From NCBI RefSeq assembly GCF_019320115.1, contig NC_089598.1, positions 24,395,585 to 24,459,584 on the forward strand: 64,000 bases of DNA. Direction: 5' to 3'. The stretch comes from Miscanthus floridulus (Eukaryota > Streptophyta > Magnoliopsida > Poales > Poaceae). The notes beneath the pieces were generated by a model. The model was not told the origin of the DNA. It saw nothing but the letters and a program-made list of their open reading frames with translations, and searched no databases. Positions 1-12,014 of this stretch are shown one piece after another (the stretch's first letter is position 1; the number at the start of each line of letters is the position of its first letter). The translations under genes and the position numbers were made by a program.

Positions 1-1044
1 GGCCTCCTCGCGTTCGATGACAATAGCTGTGCTCATGATGCAAGAAGTGGCGGCGATGTATATTAGCAGAGTCTCATCTAGACATGGCGCCGTCATGATC
101 AGAGGCTTTGTTAAGAACACCTTGAGCTGCTCAAAAGCTGAGTCTGCTTCCTCTGACCAGGAGAATCGCTCGGAGGCCTTGAGGAGTTTGAAGAATGGTA
201 GCCCTTTTTCGCTGAGGCATGATATGAAACGACTTAAAGCAGCTATGCAGCCTGTAAGCTTCTGTATATCCTTGATGCATGTCATCCGTTTCATATTGGT
301 GATGGCGGAGACCTTGTCAGGGTTAGGTTCGATACCTCGAGCATTGACGATGTAGCCCAGCAGTATACCGGATGGAACTCCAAAGACACACTTTGAAGGG
401 TTCAGCTTCCATCGGTACTTGTTCAGGTTGGCAAAGTTTTCTTCGAGGTCGGCGATGAGATTGTCGGTTGTCTTGGTCTTGATGACCATGTCATCTATGT
501 AGGCTTCGACATTGCGGCCAATCTGGTGATCGAGGCACATCTAGATGGCCCTTTGATAGGTAGCCTCGGCATTCTTGAGTCCGAAGGACATAGTTGTGTA
601 GCAGTATGCACCAAAAGGTGTAATAAACGACGTCTTGATCTGGTCTTCTTCCTTGAGGGAGATCTGATGATATCTGGAGTAACAGTCAAGGAAGGAGAGT
701 AGTTCACAGCCGGTAGTAGAGTCTACAACCTCGTCTATCCGAGGCAAGCCGAAGGGGTCTTTAGGGCAGTGTTTGTTAAGATCAGTATAATCAACACACA
801 TTCTCCATTCTTTATTCTTTTTTAGAACGAGAATAGGGTTTGCTAACCAATCTGGATGATACACTTCTTTTATAAACTTAGCAACTAAGAGTCGTTTTAT
901 TTCTACCCTAATAGCCTCCTTCTTGTCTGGCGCGAATCGGCAAAGTTTTTGCTTGATTGGTTTGGCAGTCGGCGAGACATTCAAGGAGTGCTCGATCTTC
1001 TCCCGTGGTACCCCTAGCATGTCTGTAGGTTTCCAAGCAAACAC
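1..1044 (-). pseudogene. gypsy reverse transcriptase and start of RNase H (degenerate)
   Basis: Reading leftward from 1044 the frame opens with the typical pre-RT stretch (FAWKPTDMLGVPREKIEHSL). It continues through the RT palm with WRMCVDYTDLNKHCPKDPF and the first catalytic block LLSFLDCYSRYHQI. A TAG at 543-541 interrupts the frame, which then resumes at once with MCLDHQIGRNVEAYIDDMVIK. That segment holds the YxDD-type catalytic pair as AYIDD, near 510-490. Downstream residues to position 1 cover the thumb and connection (GCIAALSRFISCLSEKG) and the beginning of RNase H. This enzyme copies the element RNA into DNA in the cytoplasmic particle. The stop inside the palm rules out a working protein. 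Confidence 0.88.
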
Positions 1045-1254
1045 ATTGGCGTTGGCACGTAGGAAGGAGACGAGCGCGCATTCCTATTTGGGGTCAAGGT
1101 GAGCCCCAATCTTCACGGTCTTGGAGACATCGTTGAGGCCGAGGCCAACCTCCTTGATTTCCTTGGACTTGGCAGAGGCGTGGGGAAGCTCTAGCTCTAG
1201 GATCTCCATGTCATCGGCGGGCGCTATCTTGGCTTCGGTGACCACGCTAGCCAT

Positions 1255-1700
1255 CTAGATGGAGAGGTCGGTGGCTTTGGTGAGAGCGGGACTCTCTATC
1301 TCGCAAGCGTAGGCAACGGAGAGGTTGGCCCGCAGAGCCAGGACTCCTGTAGGCGAAGGCATCTTCATCACCAGATATGCATAGTACAGTATGGCCATGA
1401 ACTTGGCTAGAGCTGGCCGGCCAAGTATGGTGTGGTAGGCGTTGTCAAAGTCAGTGACGTAGAAGTTGATATGCTCGACGCGGTAGTTGCTTGCCGTGTC
1501 GAACTGTCCTGGTAAGGTGATCTCTCCAAGTGGTCTAGATGCCCTTCTAGGTACCACACCCTAGAAGGAGTCCGAGGGTGTGAGATCTGTTATTGCGAGG
1601 CCCAACTCCCTTAGGGCCCCGGTGAAGAGTAGGTTCAAAGCACTGCCATCGTCAATGAGGACTTTTCTGAAGAGCACCTTCTGGACGGTTGTGTCAAGGA
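1255..1700 (-). pseudogene. gypsy aspartic protease region (degenerate)
   Basis: The minus strand near 1665-1635 encodes KVLIDDGSALNLLF, the retropepsin active-site block (D-D/G-S/G-A) as seen in Tat-type elements. It is followed at 1557-1255 by PLGEITLPGQFDTASNYRVEHINFYV and YHTILGRPALAKFMA, the conserved C-terminal half of this protease. The protein would cut the Gag-Pol polyprotein. A stop at about 1561-1559 and another at 1255-1257 break the frame, so only remnants are present. The neighbouring upstream stretch (about 1900-1720) carries REWKLTARRVLAVTSEE and further stops. Confidence 0.8.
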
Positions 1701-2198
1701 CGAGGGGGAAACACCCTATGTAGGGTATGTCCGCCTACTGGTCAGCCCTGCTGAAGGTGATGGGGACCTTGGACCATGGGCGATAGCTGGGGTCGGCGGT
1801 GGTTTCCTCTGAAGTGACGGCGAGCACTCGTCGGGCGGTGAGCTTCCATTCTCTTCTACTCTCAGTGGAGGCGAGGCCCCCGAAGATGGTGGCGACCACC
1901 TTATTGTGGTCCTAAAAGGCATTGTTGTTGCCCCTAGGTGGTCGGTGACCTTTGGCTACATCGTTGGCATCGTCATCGAGCCTCTTGTCCTGGAACTCCT
2001 TAGCCAGGCCAATGTAGTCCTTCATCTTGTGTTTGGCGTTCTTGTGAAGAGGGCATGGGGCGTCGAGGATCTTTTGGTACTATTTGTCATAGTTGCGCTT
2101 GGCGCAAGGTTGACTGATGGCGGCGACGATGTGTTCTGGCTAGCGGCGGCGATTTTGGCCAGGCCTGTGTCCTCCTATCCGATCACGGCCGCTGTCGC

Positions 2199-2203
2199 GA
2201 TGG
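2199..2203. repeat. target site duplication of the SIRE-type copia element (left)
   Basis: GATGG immediately precedes the 5' LTR and is repeated exactly at 12010-12014 after the 3' LTR. Confidence 0.9.
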
Positions 2204-4198
2204 TGAAAGCTCTAGTTTGGTTTTTGGTTAATTGATGAAACCCTAAGTGCTAACCTAGTTTATCAAAGTAATTATGAGATAGGTAGCACTACTCCAAGTG
2301 ATGAAGCAATGGTGAAGATCATGACAATGATGATGGCATGGTGATGGTCAAATGCTTAAACATGGAAAAGAAGAAAGAGAAAAACAAAAAGGCTCAAGGC
2401 AAAGGTAAAATTGTAGGAGCCATTTTGTTTCGGTGATCCAAACACTTAGCGAGTGTGATCACATTTAGGATAGATAGCCGTACTATTAAGAGGAGTGAAA
2501 CTCGTATCGAAATGCGGTTATCAAAGTGCCACTAGATGCTCTAATTCATTGCATATGCATTTAGGATCTAGTGGAGTACTAACACCCTTGAAAATGTTTG
2601 TGAAAATATGCTAACACATGTGCACAAGGTGATACACTTGGTGGTTGGCACATTTGAGCAAGGATGAAGGAGATAGAGTCGAAAAGGAGTTAGTCGCTCT
2701 GGTTACAGAGTGACCAGACGCGTCCGGTATGGTGATCGGACACGTCCGGTATTTGGCGACAAACTCAGCGACCGGATGCGTCTGGTCGCCACACCGGACA
2801 CGTCCGGTGTGATTTAGCAAATGCAGTGCTCAGCAGATCTTTTGATCGGACGCTGGCAGCGTCCGGTCCGGTGTGACTGCACGCGTCCGGTCATCCATGG
2901 GTGCTTACTGTACTCGACCGGACGCTGAGGCTCAGTGTCTGATCAGTTTCTAACAGACGCGTCCGGTCGGCCCTGGTGGCTTACTAGACTCGACCGGACT
3001 CGGCGGCTCAATGTCCAGTCAATTGTGTTTGTGCGTCCGGTATGAGCGTCCGGTCGTTGGCAGAATGGGCAGCAATGGCTCGGTTGGTTTGAACTAGACA
3101 CGTGGCAGTCTGGGAGCTACCGGACATGTTCGGTAGGCTAACCGAACGTGTCTGGTATTCACAGCCGGAGAGTCCGGTGCTACGTCTGGTGCATTGTGAC
3201 CGAAGCGTCCGGTCGATGCACAGTCAGCCAAATATTTGAGCCAACGGCTCTATTTCATGGGGGCTTCTATTTAAGCCCCATGGCCGGCTCCAGCTCACTC
3301 TCTTGCACATTTTCATTGACATAGCAACCTTGTGAGCTTAGCCAAAGTCCTCCCACTCATCTCCATCATTGATCCATCATCTTTATGAGATTGGGAGAGA
3401 ATCCAAGTGCATTGCTTGAGTGATTGCATCTAGAGGCACTTGGTATTCGTGTTGCGCTATGAATTTCGCTTGTTACTCTTGGTGGTTGCCACCACCTAGA
3501 TGGCTCGGTGCAGCGGTGGAGGATCGGCACGAGTTGGTGATTGTTCGTGGCCGTCTCCGGTGATTGTAAGGGGAGTTGTACCTTCCCCGGCGGAGTGCCG
3601 AAAGGTAACTCTAGTAAATTGCTCGTGTCATTGAGTTACCTCACTTGTGGGTAGGTTCTTGCGGTGTCCAATCGTGTGGACGAGGTTTGTGAAACACCTC
3701 TTAGCCGCCGAACCAGCAAGTGTTGGTCGACACAACGGGGACTAGCGTGTTGGCAAGCACATGAACCTCGGGAGAAAAATCGGTTGTCTCTTGCCATTTG
3801 ATATTCTCTCGGTGATTGGTTTAGTATTCATCTTGTGATTGGTTCATTCCTCTACACGGCGGTATAACCATCCTACTCACTCATTTATATTCTTGCAAAC
3901 TAGTTGTGGCAAGCTCTTTAGTGTAATTAGAATTGAGAGCTTGCTTTGTTATTTTAAGTTCATCTAGTGGAGCTCTTTAGAGTAGCAAGATTGAGAGCTC
4001 TTAGAGAGTAGTAACTTTACAAGTTGTGTGCCTAGTAATCATTGCTACTAGAATTGTTGGATAGGTGGCTTGCAACCCTTGTAGAGCTAGAGCAAGTTTG
4101 CATTTTGCTATTTATCATACTAATCAAATTGCTCTAGTTGATTTGTAGATTTTTAAATAGGCTATCCACCCCCCCTCTAGCCATATTAGGACCTTTCA
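2204..4198 (+). repeat. copia (SIRE-type) 5' LTR
   Basis: It is 1995 bp, starting TGAAAGCTCTAG and ending GGACCTTTCA, with a short terminal inversion TGAAAG/CTTTCA. The middle (about 2700-3210) is filled with variants of CGTCCGGT and ACCGGACG, many as palindromes. It carries 713 bp (2262-2974) that the 3' LTR lacks. Confidence 0.93.
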
Positions 4199-4200
4199 AG

Positions 4201-4213
4201 TGGTATCGGAGCC
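4201..4213 (+). other. copia primer binding site (initiator Met tRNA)
   Basis: TGGTATCGGAGCC lies two bases after the LTR, one base different from the usual copia TGGTATCAGAGCC site. Confidence 0.85.
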
Positions 4214-4258
4214 GTGGTCACCGTTTGATTAAAGGCTTAACAACCTCGGTGTCAAATT

Positions 4259-6352
4259 ATGGCTCAAGTTGTGTTCAACCATGTGGGGGGTAAACCACCG
4301 TTCTTTAATGGCACATGCTATGATTATTGGAAGAGAAAGATGAGGATGTATCTTGGTTCAATCAATGATCAAGTATGGGAAGTGATCGAGAATGACTATG
4401 CTATCATTGATCCTGATGATCCAACCAACCAAGATAAGATCAACAAGCAATGCAATACAATGGCTCTCAACACCATATACAATGCCATTGATTCCAAGGT
4501 GTTTGAGCAAATCAAGGATTGTGAAAGAGCAAATGAGGTATGGAAGAGATTGGAAGAAACTTATGAGGGCACACCGGCAATGAAGAGTGCCAAATTGTAT
4601 ATCCTCAAGGATAAATTGACAAGCTTCAAGATGAAGGAAGATGAGAGCATTCCAGAAATATTCCATCGTTTGTAAGTGATTATCAATGATTTGAAGGCAT
4701 TGGGAGAGAAGATCAAGGATGATGATATCTCTCATCGGTTCTTGATGTGCCTACCTCTAAGATTTGAGATGTTGAGATTGCTTATCATAAGAGGAGGATT
4801 GAAGGAGATTACCCCCAACCAAGTACTAGGTGATGTCATGACCCAAGAGATATACCGTGTGGAAAGGGAGGGGGATGACAAGGATGACAAGAAGGAAGAA
4901 GAAGACAAGAAAAAGAAGAGTATAGCATTCAAGGCTAGTTCATCATCATCCAAGAACAAGGGCAAGTCCAAGAAAGAATCAAGCGATGATGATGATCTTA
5001 GTGATATTGATGATGAAGCTATGGCCTTATTTGTTCGCAAGATGGGAAAATTCATGAAGAAGAAGGGCTATAGTGCAAGAAAGAGAAGAGATCACACCAA
5101 GAGCAAAGAGTATGTGAGAAGATGCTACAATTGCAAGAGCCTCAATCATGTTGTAGCAAATTGTCCCTACAATAATGATAATGATGAAGATGAGAAGAAG
5201 AAGAACAAGAAAGATAAGAATGAAAAGGAGAAGAAGGAGAAGAGAATGACCTTCCAAAAGAAGAAGAAAGGTGGAGGCTATGTAGTCACTTGGGATAGTC
5301 ATGGCTCATCGGATAGTGATGACTCTAGTGATGATGGCAAGAAATCTATCAAGAAAGCACTAGCAAGTATCGCCATCAACAACAAGCCCTCCATCTTCGA
5401 CACTCCATCGACATGTCTCATGGCAAAGCCTACCAAGGTAAAATATGATGAGAGTGATGATAAATGTGAAAGTGACTCTTGTAGGAATAATAATGATGAT
5501 GATGAGGATGAGGAGTACACCAAGGAGGAGCTCTTGGACATGTGTGAGCAAGTGCACGCTTGCAATGAGATGAAGAGAAAGGAGTGCAAAGAATTACGCA
5601 AGAAAGTAAAATTTCTTGAGCAATCCTTTGATGAGCTCAATGCCACTCATGAGCGACTAATGGAAGCCCATGAGAAGCTTGGCAAAGCTCACTCTAAGCT
5701 TGAAAAGGCCCACTCCTCTCTCATTGAGCAAGTCAAAGTGGAGGAAGCTAAGAAGGAGCAAATGATCATATCATGTGATGTGAGACTAACATGTGATCTT
5801 ATTAATGAATATATTTTTGTTGCTCCCACTAATACTTCTTGTAGAAATATCACTTCTACTTCACCTTTGAGTGATGGTCTCACTTGTGAAACCTCACTAA
5901 TGGTGGAAAATAAGACCCTCAAGAAGGAGGTGAATGAGCTCACTCATGCCTTAGGCAATGCCTATGGTGGAGATGCCCGCTTGCTAAAGTGCTTGGGTAG
6001 CCAAAGGTTTTCTCTCAACAAAGAGGGGTTAGGCTATACCCCCAAGAAAGGCAAGGCGGCCTTTGTCACTCCCAAAGTTAACTTTGTGAAGGGCAATGGT
6101 CGGTTTTACAATAGATGCAAGCAAGTTGGGCATATAGAGCAAAATTACAAGACTAACAAGAACAAGCTACCTAATGTATCCTCAATTAAATTTGATTCTT
6201 GTTACATGCTTTTCAAGGGTGCCAATGGTGTGAAGGCTAAGTTCATTGGTACACCAATTATGGGCCCAAAGAAGAAGGCCATTTGGGTACCAAAGACCTT
6301 AGTGACTAAACTACAAGGACCCAAGCAAGTTTGGGTACCTAAAAGGAATTGA
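4259..6352 (+). pseudogene. copia gag, long SIRE type
   Basis: The frame starts at an ATG 61 bases after the LTR with a Gag N-terminal domain (PFFNGTCYDYWKRKMRMYL; later VWKRLEETYEGTP). TAA at 4673-4675 interrupts it, and the same frame resumes to TGA at 6350-6352. An acidic and lysine-rich linker comes first, followed near 5108-5150 by a CCHC knuckle (C-x2-C-x4-H-x4-C: CYNCKSLNHVVANC). A coiled coil lies around 5570-5760 (repeated LEKAH/LGKAH heptads). A second knuckle near 6105-6150 has lost its first and last cysteines (now F and Y). Gag builds the particle and binds RNA. The stop and the damaged knuckle argue against function. Confidence 0.88.
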
Positions 6353-6365
6353 TCTTCTTTTGTAG

Positions 6366-9300
6366 GTGAATTATAAAGCCAGAGGAAGGCATTGGGTGCT
6401 TGATAGTGGGTGCACACAACACATGACCGGTGATTCAAGAATATTCAATTCAATCAATGAAAACAAGAGCAATGGGTTTGATAGTATCACATTTGGTGAC
6501 AATGGCAAAGGCAAGGTCAAAGGGCTTGGTAAGATTGCAATATCCAATGACTTGAGCATTTCCAATGTGCTACTAGTAGAGAGCTTGAACTTCAACCTAT
6601 TATCTGTAGCTCAATTGTGTGATCTTGGTTTCAAGTGCATATTTGGTATGGATGATGTAGAGATCATAAGTGTAGATGGCTCTAACTTGATATTCAAAGG
6701 ATTTAGATATGAGAATCTATACTTGGTTGATTTCAATGCTAGAGAAGCTCAATTGTCAACATGTTTGATCACTAAGTCTAGCATGGGTTGGTTATGGCAT
6801 AGAAGGCTTGGTCATGTTGGAATGAAACAATTGAACAAGTTAATCAAGCATGATTTAGTTAGAGGCTTGAAAGATGTCACATTTGAAAAGGATAAGCTAT
6901 GTAGTGCATGTCAAGCCAGAAAGCAAGTTGGTAACACACATCCTAAGAAGAGCATGATGAGCACATCTAAGGCATTTGAGTTGATGCACATGGACTTGTT
7001 TGGACCAACCACATACACTAGCATTGGTGGAAACAAATATGGGTTTGTAATTGTGGATGATTTCACTAGATACACATGTGTATTCTTTCTAGTGGATAAG
7101 AGTGATGTGTTTGCAACATTCAAATCATTTGTCAAGGGCATTCACAATGAATTTAAAACAACCATCAAGAAAGTTAGAAGTGATAATGGTAGTGAATTCA
7201 AGAACACTAGAATTGATGAGTTGTGTGATGAATTTGGAATTAGACATCAATTCTTGGCCAAGTACACTCCTCAATCAAATGGCTTAGTTGAAAGGAAGAA
7301 TATAACTTTGATTGACATGGCAAGATCAATGTTGAGTGAGTACAATGTGAGTCATTCATTTTGGGCCAAAGCAATCAACACGGCTTGCTACTATAGCAAC
7401 CGACTCTATTGTCACCCCAGGATGGAAAAGACACCTTATGAGCTATTGAATGGAAGAAAGCCCAACATAGCATACTTCCGGGTTTTTGGTTGTAAATGCT
7501 ATATATTGAAAAAGGGCACTAGATTAAGCAAGTTTGAAAAGAAATGTGATGAAGGTTTCTTGCTTGGTTACTCCACTACTAGCAAAGCTTATAGAGTTTA
7601 GAATTTGGCTAGTGGTACTCTTGAGGAGGTTCATGATGTGGAGTTTGATGAAACAAATAGTTCCCAAGAGGAAGATGAGAATCTAGATGATGTAAGAGGC
7701 ACTCAATTGGTCAATGCAATAAAGAACATGGACATTGGTGAGTTAAGGCCTAGAGAGGTGATTGGTATTGAAGATGACAAGAATCAAGTGCTCTCTAACT
7801 CAAATATGCAAGCTAGTGGTTCTCATGATCAAATCCAAGCAAGCACTAGTGATGGCAATGTGCAAGATCAACAAATGGCTAGTTCATCATCTCAACCAAG
7901 TAATCAATCTAATGCAAGCAATCAAGTGCAAGTGCTTCAACCAACCAATGTTGTAAGAGATCATCCATTGGACACTATCATTGACTATCATTGATGATAT
8001 TTCAAGAGGTGTGCAAACAAGATCAAGATTAGCTTCATTTTATGAGTATTTCTCATTTGTGTCATCCATTGAGCCTAAGAAGATAGATGAAGCTTTGAAG
8101 GATGTTGATTGGGTCAATGCTATGCATGAAGAGCTAAACAACTTCACAAGAAACCAAGTATGGGAGTTAGTTGAGAGGCCTAAGGATCATAATGTGATTG
8201 GAACCAAGTGGGTCTTTCGGAATAATCAAGATCAAGATGGGATAGTAATAAGGAATAAAGCAAGATTAGTGGCTCAAGGTTACACTCAAGTTGAAGGTCT
8301 TGACTTTGGAGAAACATATGCCCCGGTTGCAAGATTGGAAGCAATTAGGATCTTGCTAGCTTATGCTTGTGCCCACAACATCAAGTTGTACCAAATAGAT
8401 GTGAAAAGTGCATTTCTCAATGGGTACATCAATGAGCTTGTGTATGTTGAGCAATCTCCTGGTTTTGAAGATGAAAAGAAACTCAACCATGTTTACAAGT
8501 TGAGATAGGCTTTGTATGGATTGAAACAAGCACCTAGAGCATGGTATGAGAGATTGAGGGATTTCCTACTCTCTAAGGGATTCAAGATGGAAAATGTTGA
8601 CACCACTCTCTTCACCAAGAAGCTTAGAAATGACTTGTTTGTAATGTAAATCTATGTTGATGATATCATTTTTGGGTCAACAAATCAAGATTTTTGTGAG
8701 GAGTTTGGCAAGATGATGGCAAGTGAGTTTGAGATGTCCATGATTGGAGAGCTTAGTTACTTCCTTGGTCTTGAAATCAAGCAAATGAAGAATGGCACAT
8801 TTATGAGTCAAGGCAAGTATATCAAAGACATGCTCAAGAAGTTTGAAATGGATTATGCTAAAGCTATTAGTACACCAATGGGGACAAGTGGAAGCTTGGA
8901 TAGTGATGCTAGTGGCAACATGGTGGATCAAAAGATGTATCAGTCCATGATTGGAAGTCTACTCTATGTGACCGCATCAAGGCCGGATGTGATGTTTAGT
9001 GTATGCATGTGTGCTAGATTTCAAGACTCACCAAGAGAAAGTCATTTGAAGGCAACTAAGAGAATATTGATGTACTTGAAGCATACATAACATGTTGGAT
9101 TATGGTATCCCAAAGGAGCAAGATTTGAGTTGATTGGATATTCAGACTCCGATTATGCAGGATGCAGAGTTGAGAGAAAGAGCACATCAAGCACATGTCA
9201 ACTATTAGGAAGATCGCTTGTGTCTTGGTCATTAAAGAAGCAAAATAGTGTAGCACTTTCAACCGCCAAAGTGGAGTACATTTCAGTCGATAGTTGTTGT

Positions 9301-9606
9301 GCACAATTACTTTGGATGAAGGCCACTTTGAGTGATTTTGGAATCAAGTTCAAGCAAGTGCCATTGCTATGTGACAATAAAAGTGCCGTAAAGCTCACCA
9401 ACAACCTGGTTCAACACTCAAGAACAAAGCATATAGATGTCCATCATCACTTCATAAGAGATCACCAATAAAAAGGAGACATTTGCATAGAGAGTGTGGG
9501 CACCGAAGATCAGCTTGCCGATATATTCACCAAGCCACTTGATGAGAAGAGGTTTTGCAAGCTAAGGAATGAATTGAACATACTTGACTTCTCCAATATG
9601 TGTTGA
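6366..9606 (+). pseudogene. copia pol: protease, integrase, reverse transcriptase, RNase H
   Basis: The order is as in copia. The protease active site is VLDSGCTQHMTGD (near 6400). The integrase zinc finger runs from LWHRRLGHV to CSACQARK, and its DDE core is MDLFGP, VRSDNGSEF and NGLVERKN (6990-7300). RT has KWVFRNNQD, LYQIDVKSAFLNG and YVDDIIFGS (8200-8680). RNase H has SDSDYAGC...STSSTCQLL and WMKATL...DNKSA (9140-9410). The C-terminus reads QLADIFTKPLDEKRF, ending at TGA 9604-9606. Stops at 7599, 8506, 8647, 9088 and 9469 and a frame change near 7985 disable it. Three of the stops sit where CAG or CAA (Gln) is expected. Confidence 0.9.
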
Positions 9607-10715
9607 TGCACCCCCACTATATGACATGCCTCTCCTTTGAGCAAAGCAAGGTAAAATTGATTGACATGTCATCCATCCATCCATTGCTAAGGACTTGTTT
9701 AGTGCATCTAGTCATTCCTATCATGTCCTAGGCTCATTCATGAAAATAAAATAAATTTGATGCTTGTATGGTACCACTATTGCTTGTATGTTTGAAATGA
9801 ACTAGTGGTAGCATATGACATGTTTGTGGGCTTTGTAAACCTAGTGTTTGATTTAGAAAATGAGCTATAAGTGTTTAACTCAACATGGTACAAGATAACC
9901 CTTATTTGGAGGTGTGAAGAAGCTTGTCCTTGGATCAAACCGAGTTAAATATCTTTTGCAAGTAATCTAGATTGAACCAAATTGGGAAAATGATCCTCAT
10001 TTCACATGGTTTCACCTCAACCTATCTATAATTTGAGCTCACCTTTTGTGCTAATTGTTGACAAAGGGGGAGAGAAACTAAGATATGAGTGATAGGGTAG
10101 TATTTGACATAAGGGGAGAGATATGATAAAGGAAATGGATCAATTAATTTTTTTTTGATCACACAAGTAGGGGGAGCAAGCTCATAAACTTGTATGATGC
10201 ATTTGAATGAACATTTCATATATTTGCTTGCATGATACAAGTTCTTAATTTCAATATCCATGCTTGTGTGGTGTATGCTAGTTATAGGTTTGAATGATGA
10301 AATGAAAAACTAGCATGCATAGGCTAAGTAACTGGACTCATGCTCACATTATGAAAACTAGACCCTTACTTTTAATGTTGATCTCATGGGGTATTCTAGT
10401 TTTTGTGTATATCTAGTTACTAATGGTGCTAAGGATGGTATATTGGTGCACTCCGATTGGTATCACGCTTCAAAGGTCCATCTCTTATACCTTAGCATCA
10501 TTTGGTAGAAATTGACTCCTATATTTCCTATCTAAGCATATGTGCAAGCTACAATCCAAACTCTTAGCATATATATAGGGGGAGCAATTACTACCATTTG
10601 GAGTTCATGAAACTTGTCCATACTCTTTTACACATGGTAGATATGCTTGGGCAAGCAACTTGAATTCAATTAAATCTCAATTCATATCTTTATGAAAGGG
10701 TTGTCATCAATTACC
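9607..10715 (+). other. copia spacer between pol and 3' LTR
   Basis: This is about 1.1 kb of AT-rich sequence with scattered GGGGGAG/AGGGGGAGC polypurine motifs (near 10070, 10110, 10170, 10575 and 10720). In the SIRE lineage this place may hold an env-like reading frame; none survives here. Confidence 0.6.
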
Positions 10716-10728
10716 AAAAAGGGGGAGA
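10716..10728 (+). other. copia polypurine tract
   Basis: AAAAAGGGGGAGA, one base before the 3' LTR start, is the plus-strand priming tract. Confidence 0.8.
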
Positions 10729-10729
10729 T

Positions 10730-12009
10730 TGAAAGCTCTAGTTTGGTTTTGGTTAATTGATGAAACCCTAAGTGCTAACCTAGTTTGGTGGCTTACTGGA
10801 CTCGACCGGACTCGGCGGCTCAACGTCTAGTCAATTGTGTTTGTGCGTCCGATATGAGCGTCCGGTCGTCGGCAGAATGGGCAGCAACGGCTTGGTTGGT
10901 TTGAACTAGACATGTGGCAGTCTGGGAGCTACCGGACACGTCCAGTAGGCTGACCGGACGTGTCCGGTATTCACGGCCGGAGCATCCAGTGCTGTGTCTG
11001 GTGCATTGTGACCAGAGCGTCCGGTCGATGCGCAGTCAACCAAATATTTGAGCCAACGGCTCTATTTCGTAGGGGCTTCTATTTAAGCCCCATGGCCGGC
11101 TCCAGCTCACTCTCTTGCACATTTTCATTGACATAGCAACCTTATGAGCTTAGCCAAAGTCCTCCCACTCATCTCCATCATTGATCCATCATCTTTGTGA
11201 GACTGGGAGAGAATTCAAGTGCATTGCTTGAGTGATTGCATCTAGAGGCACTTGGTATTCGTGTTGCGCTACGAATTTCGCTTGTTACTCTTGGTGGTTG
11301 CCACCACCTAGACGGCTCGGTGCAGCGGTGGAGGATCGGCACGAGTTGGTGATTGTTCGTGGCCGTCTCCGGTGATTGTAAGGGGAGTTGTACCTCCCCC
11401 GGTGTAGTGCCAAAAGGTAACTCTAGTAAATTGCTCGTGTCATTGAGTTACCTCACTTGTGGGTAGGTTCTTGCGGTGTCCAATCGTGTGGATGCGGTTT
11501 GTGAAACACCTCTTAGCCGCCGAACCAGCAAGTGTTGGTCGACACAACGGGGACTAGCGTGTTGGCAAGCACGTGAACCTCGAGAGAAAAATCGGTTGTC
11601 TCTTGCCATTTGATATTCTCCCGGTGATTGGTTTAGTATTCATCTTGTGATTGGTTTATTCCTCTACATGGCGGTATAACCATCCTACTCACTCATTTAT
11701 ATTCTTGCAAACTAGTTGTGGCAAGCTCTTTAGTGTAATTAGAATTGAGAGCTTGCTTTGTTATTTTAAGTTCATCTAGTGGAGCTTTTTAGAGTAGCAA
11801 GATTGAGAGCTCTTAGTGAGTAGTAACTTTGCAAGTTGTGTGCCTAGTAATCATTGCTACTAGAATTGTTGGATAGGTGGCTTGCAACCCTTGTAGAGCT
11901 AGAGCAAGTTTGTATTTTGCTATTTGTCATACTAATCAAATTGCTCTAGTTGATTTGTAGATTTTTAAATAGGCTATTCACCCCCCTCTAGCCATATTAG
12001 GACCTTTCA
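10730..12009 (+). repeat. copia (SIRE-type) 3' LTR, internally deleted
   Basis: It is 1280 bp with the same ends as the 5' LTR. It jumps from CTAACCTAGTTT directly to GGTGGCTTACTGGACTC, so it lacks the counterpart of 2262-2974. The remainder is collinear with the 5' LTR with scattered substitutions. Confidence 0.92.
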
Positions 12010-12014
12010 GATGG
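12010..12014. repeat. target site duplication of the SIRE-type copia element (right)
   Basis: GATGG directly follows the 3' LTR and matches 2199-2203, proving insertion into the older gypsy gag. Confidence 0.9.

Larger units (their letters stand above)
2204..12009 (+). mobile_element. Ty1/copia LTR retrotransposon, SIRE/Maximus-like
   Basis: The element is complete. It has a 5' LTR (2204-4198), an initiator-Met tRNA primer site (4201-4213), gag (4259-6352), pol in the copia order protease-integrase-RT-RNase H (6366-9606), about 1.1 kb of non-coding sequence, a polypurine tract (10716-10728), a 3' LTR (10730-12009) and a perfect GATGG duplication. The very long gag with an acidic, lysine-rich linker and coiled coil, plus the long spacer between pol and the 3' LTR, point to the SIRE/Maximus lineage (Opie/Prem-2-like in maize). 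At least five in-frame stops and frame changes make it non-autonomous. Confidence 0.92.

Noticed and set aside
17..355. Plus-strand open frame of 112 codons
   Set aside because: It lies opposite the gypsy RT/RNase H frame; the protein is meaningless while the minus strand gives a clear RT.
1906..2235. Plus-strand frame of 109 codons resembling a hydrophobic protein
   Set aside because: Antisense to gypsy gag and runs across the copia insertion point, so it cannot be an ancestral gene.
2700..3210. CRISPR-like array
   Set aside because: The repeats are short degenerate palindromes without regular spacers, in a plant LTR.
5027..5302. Minus-strand frame looking like a Leu/Ile-rich membrane protein
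   Set aside because: It is the complement of the Lys/Asp-rich gag linker; AAG and GAT repeats give CTT and ATC on the other strand.
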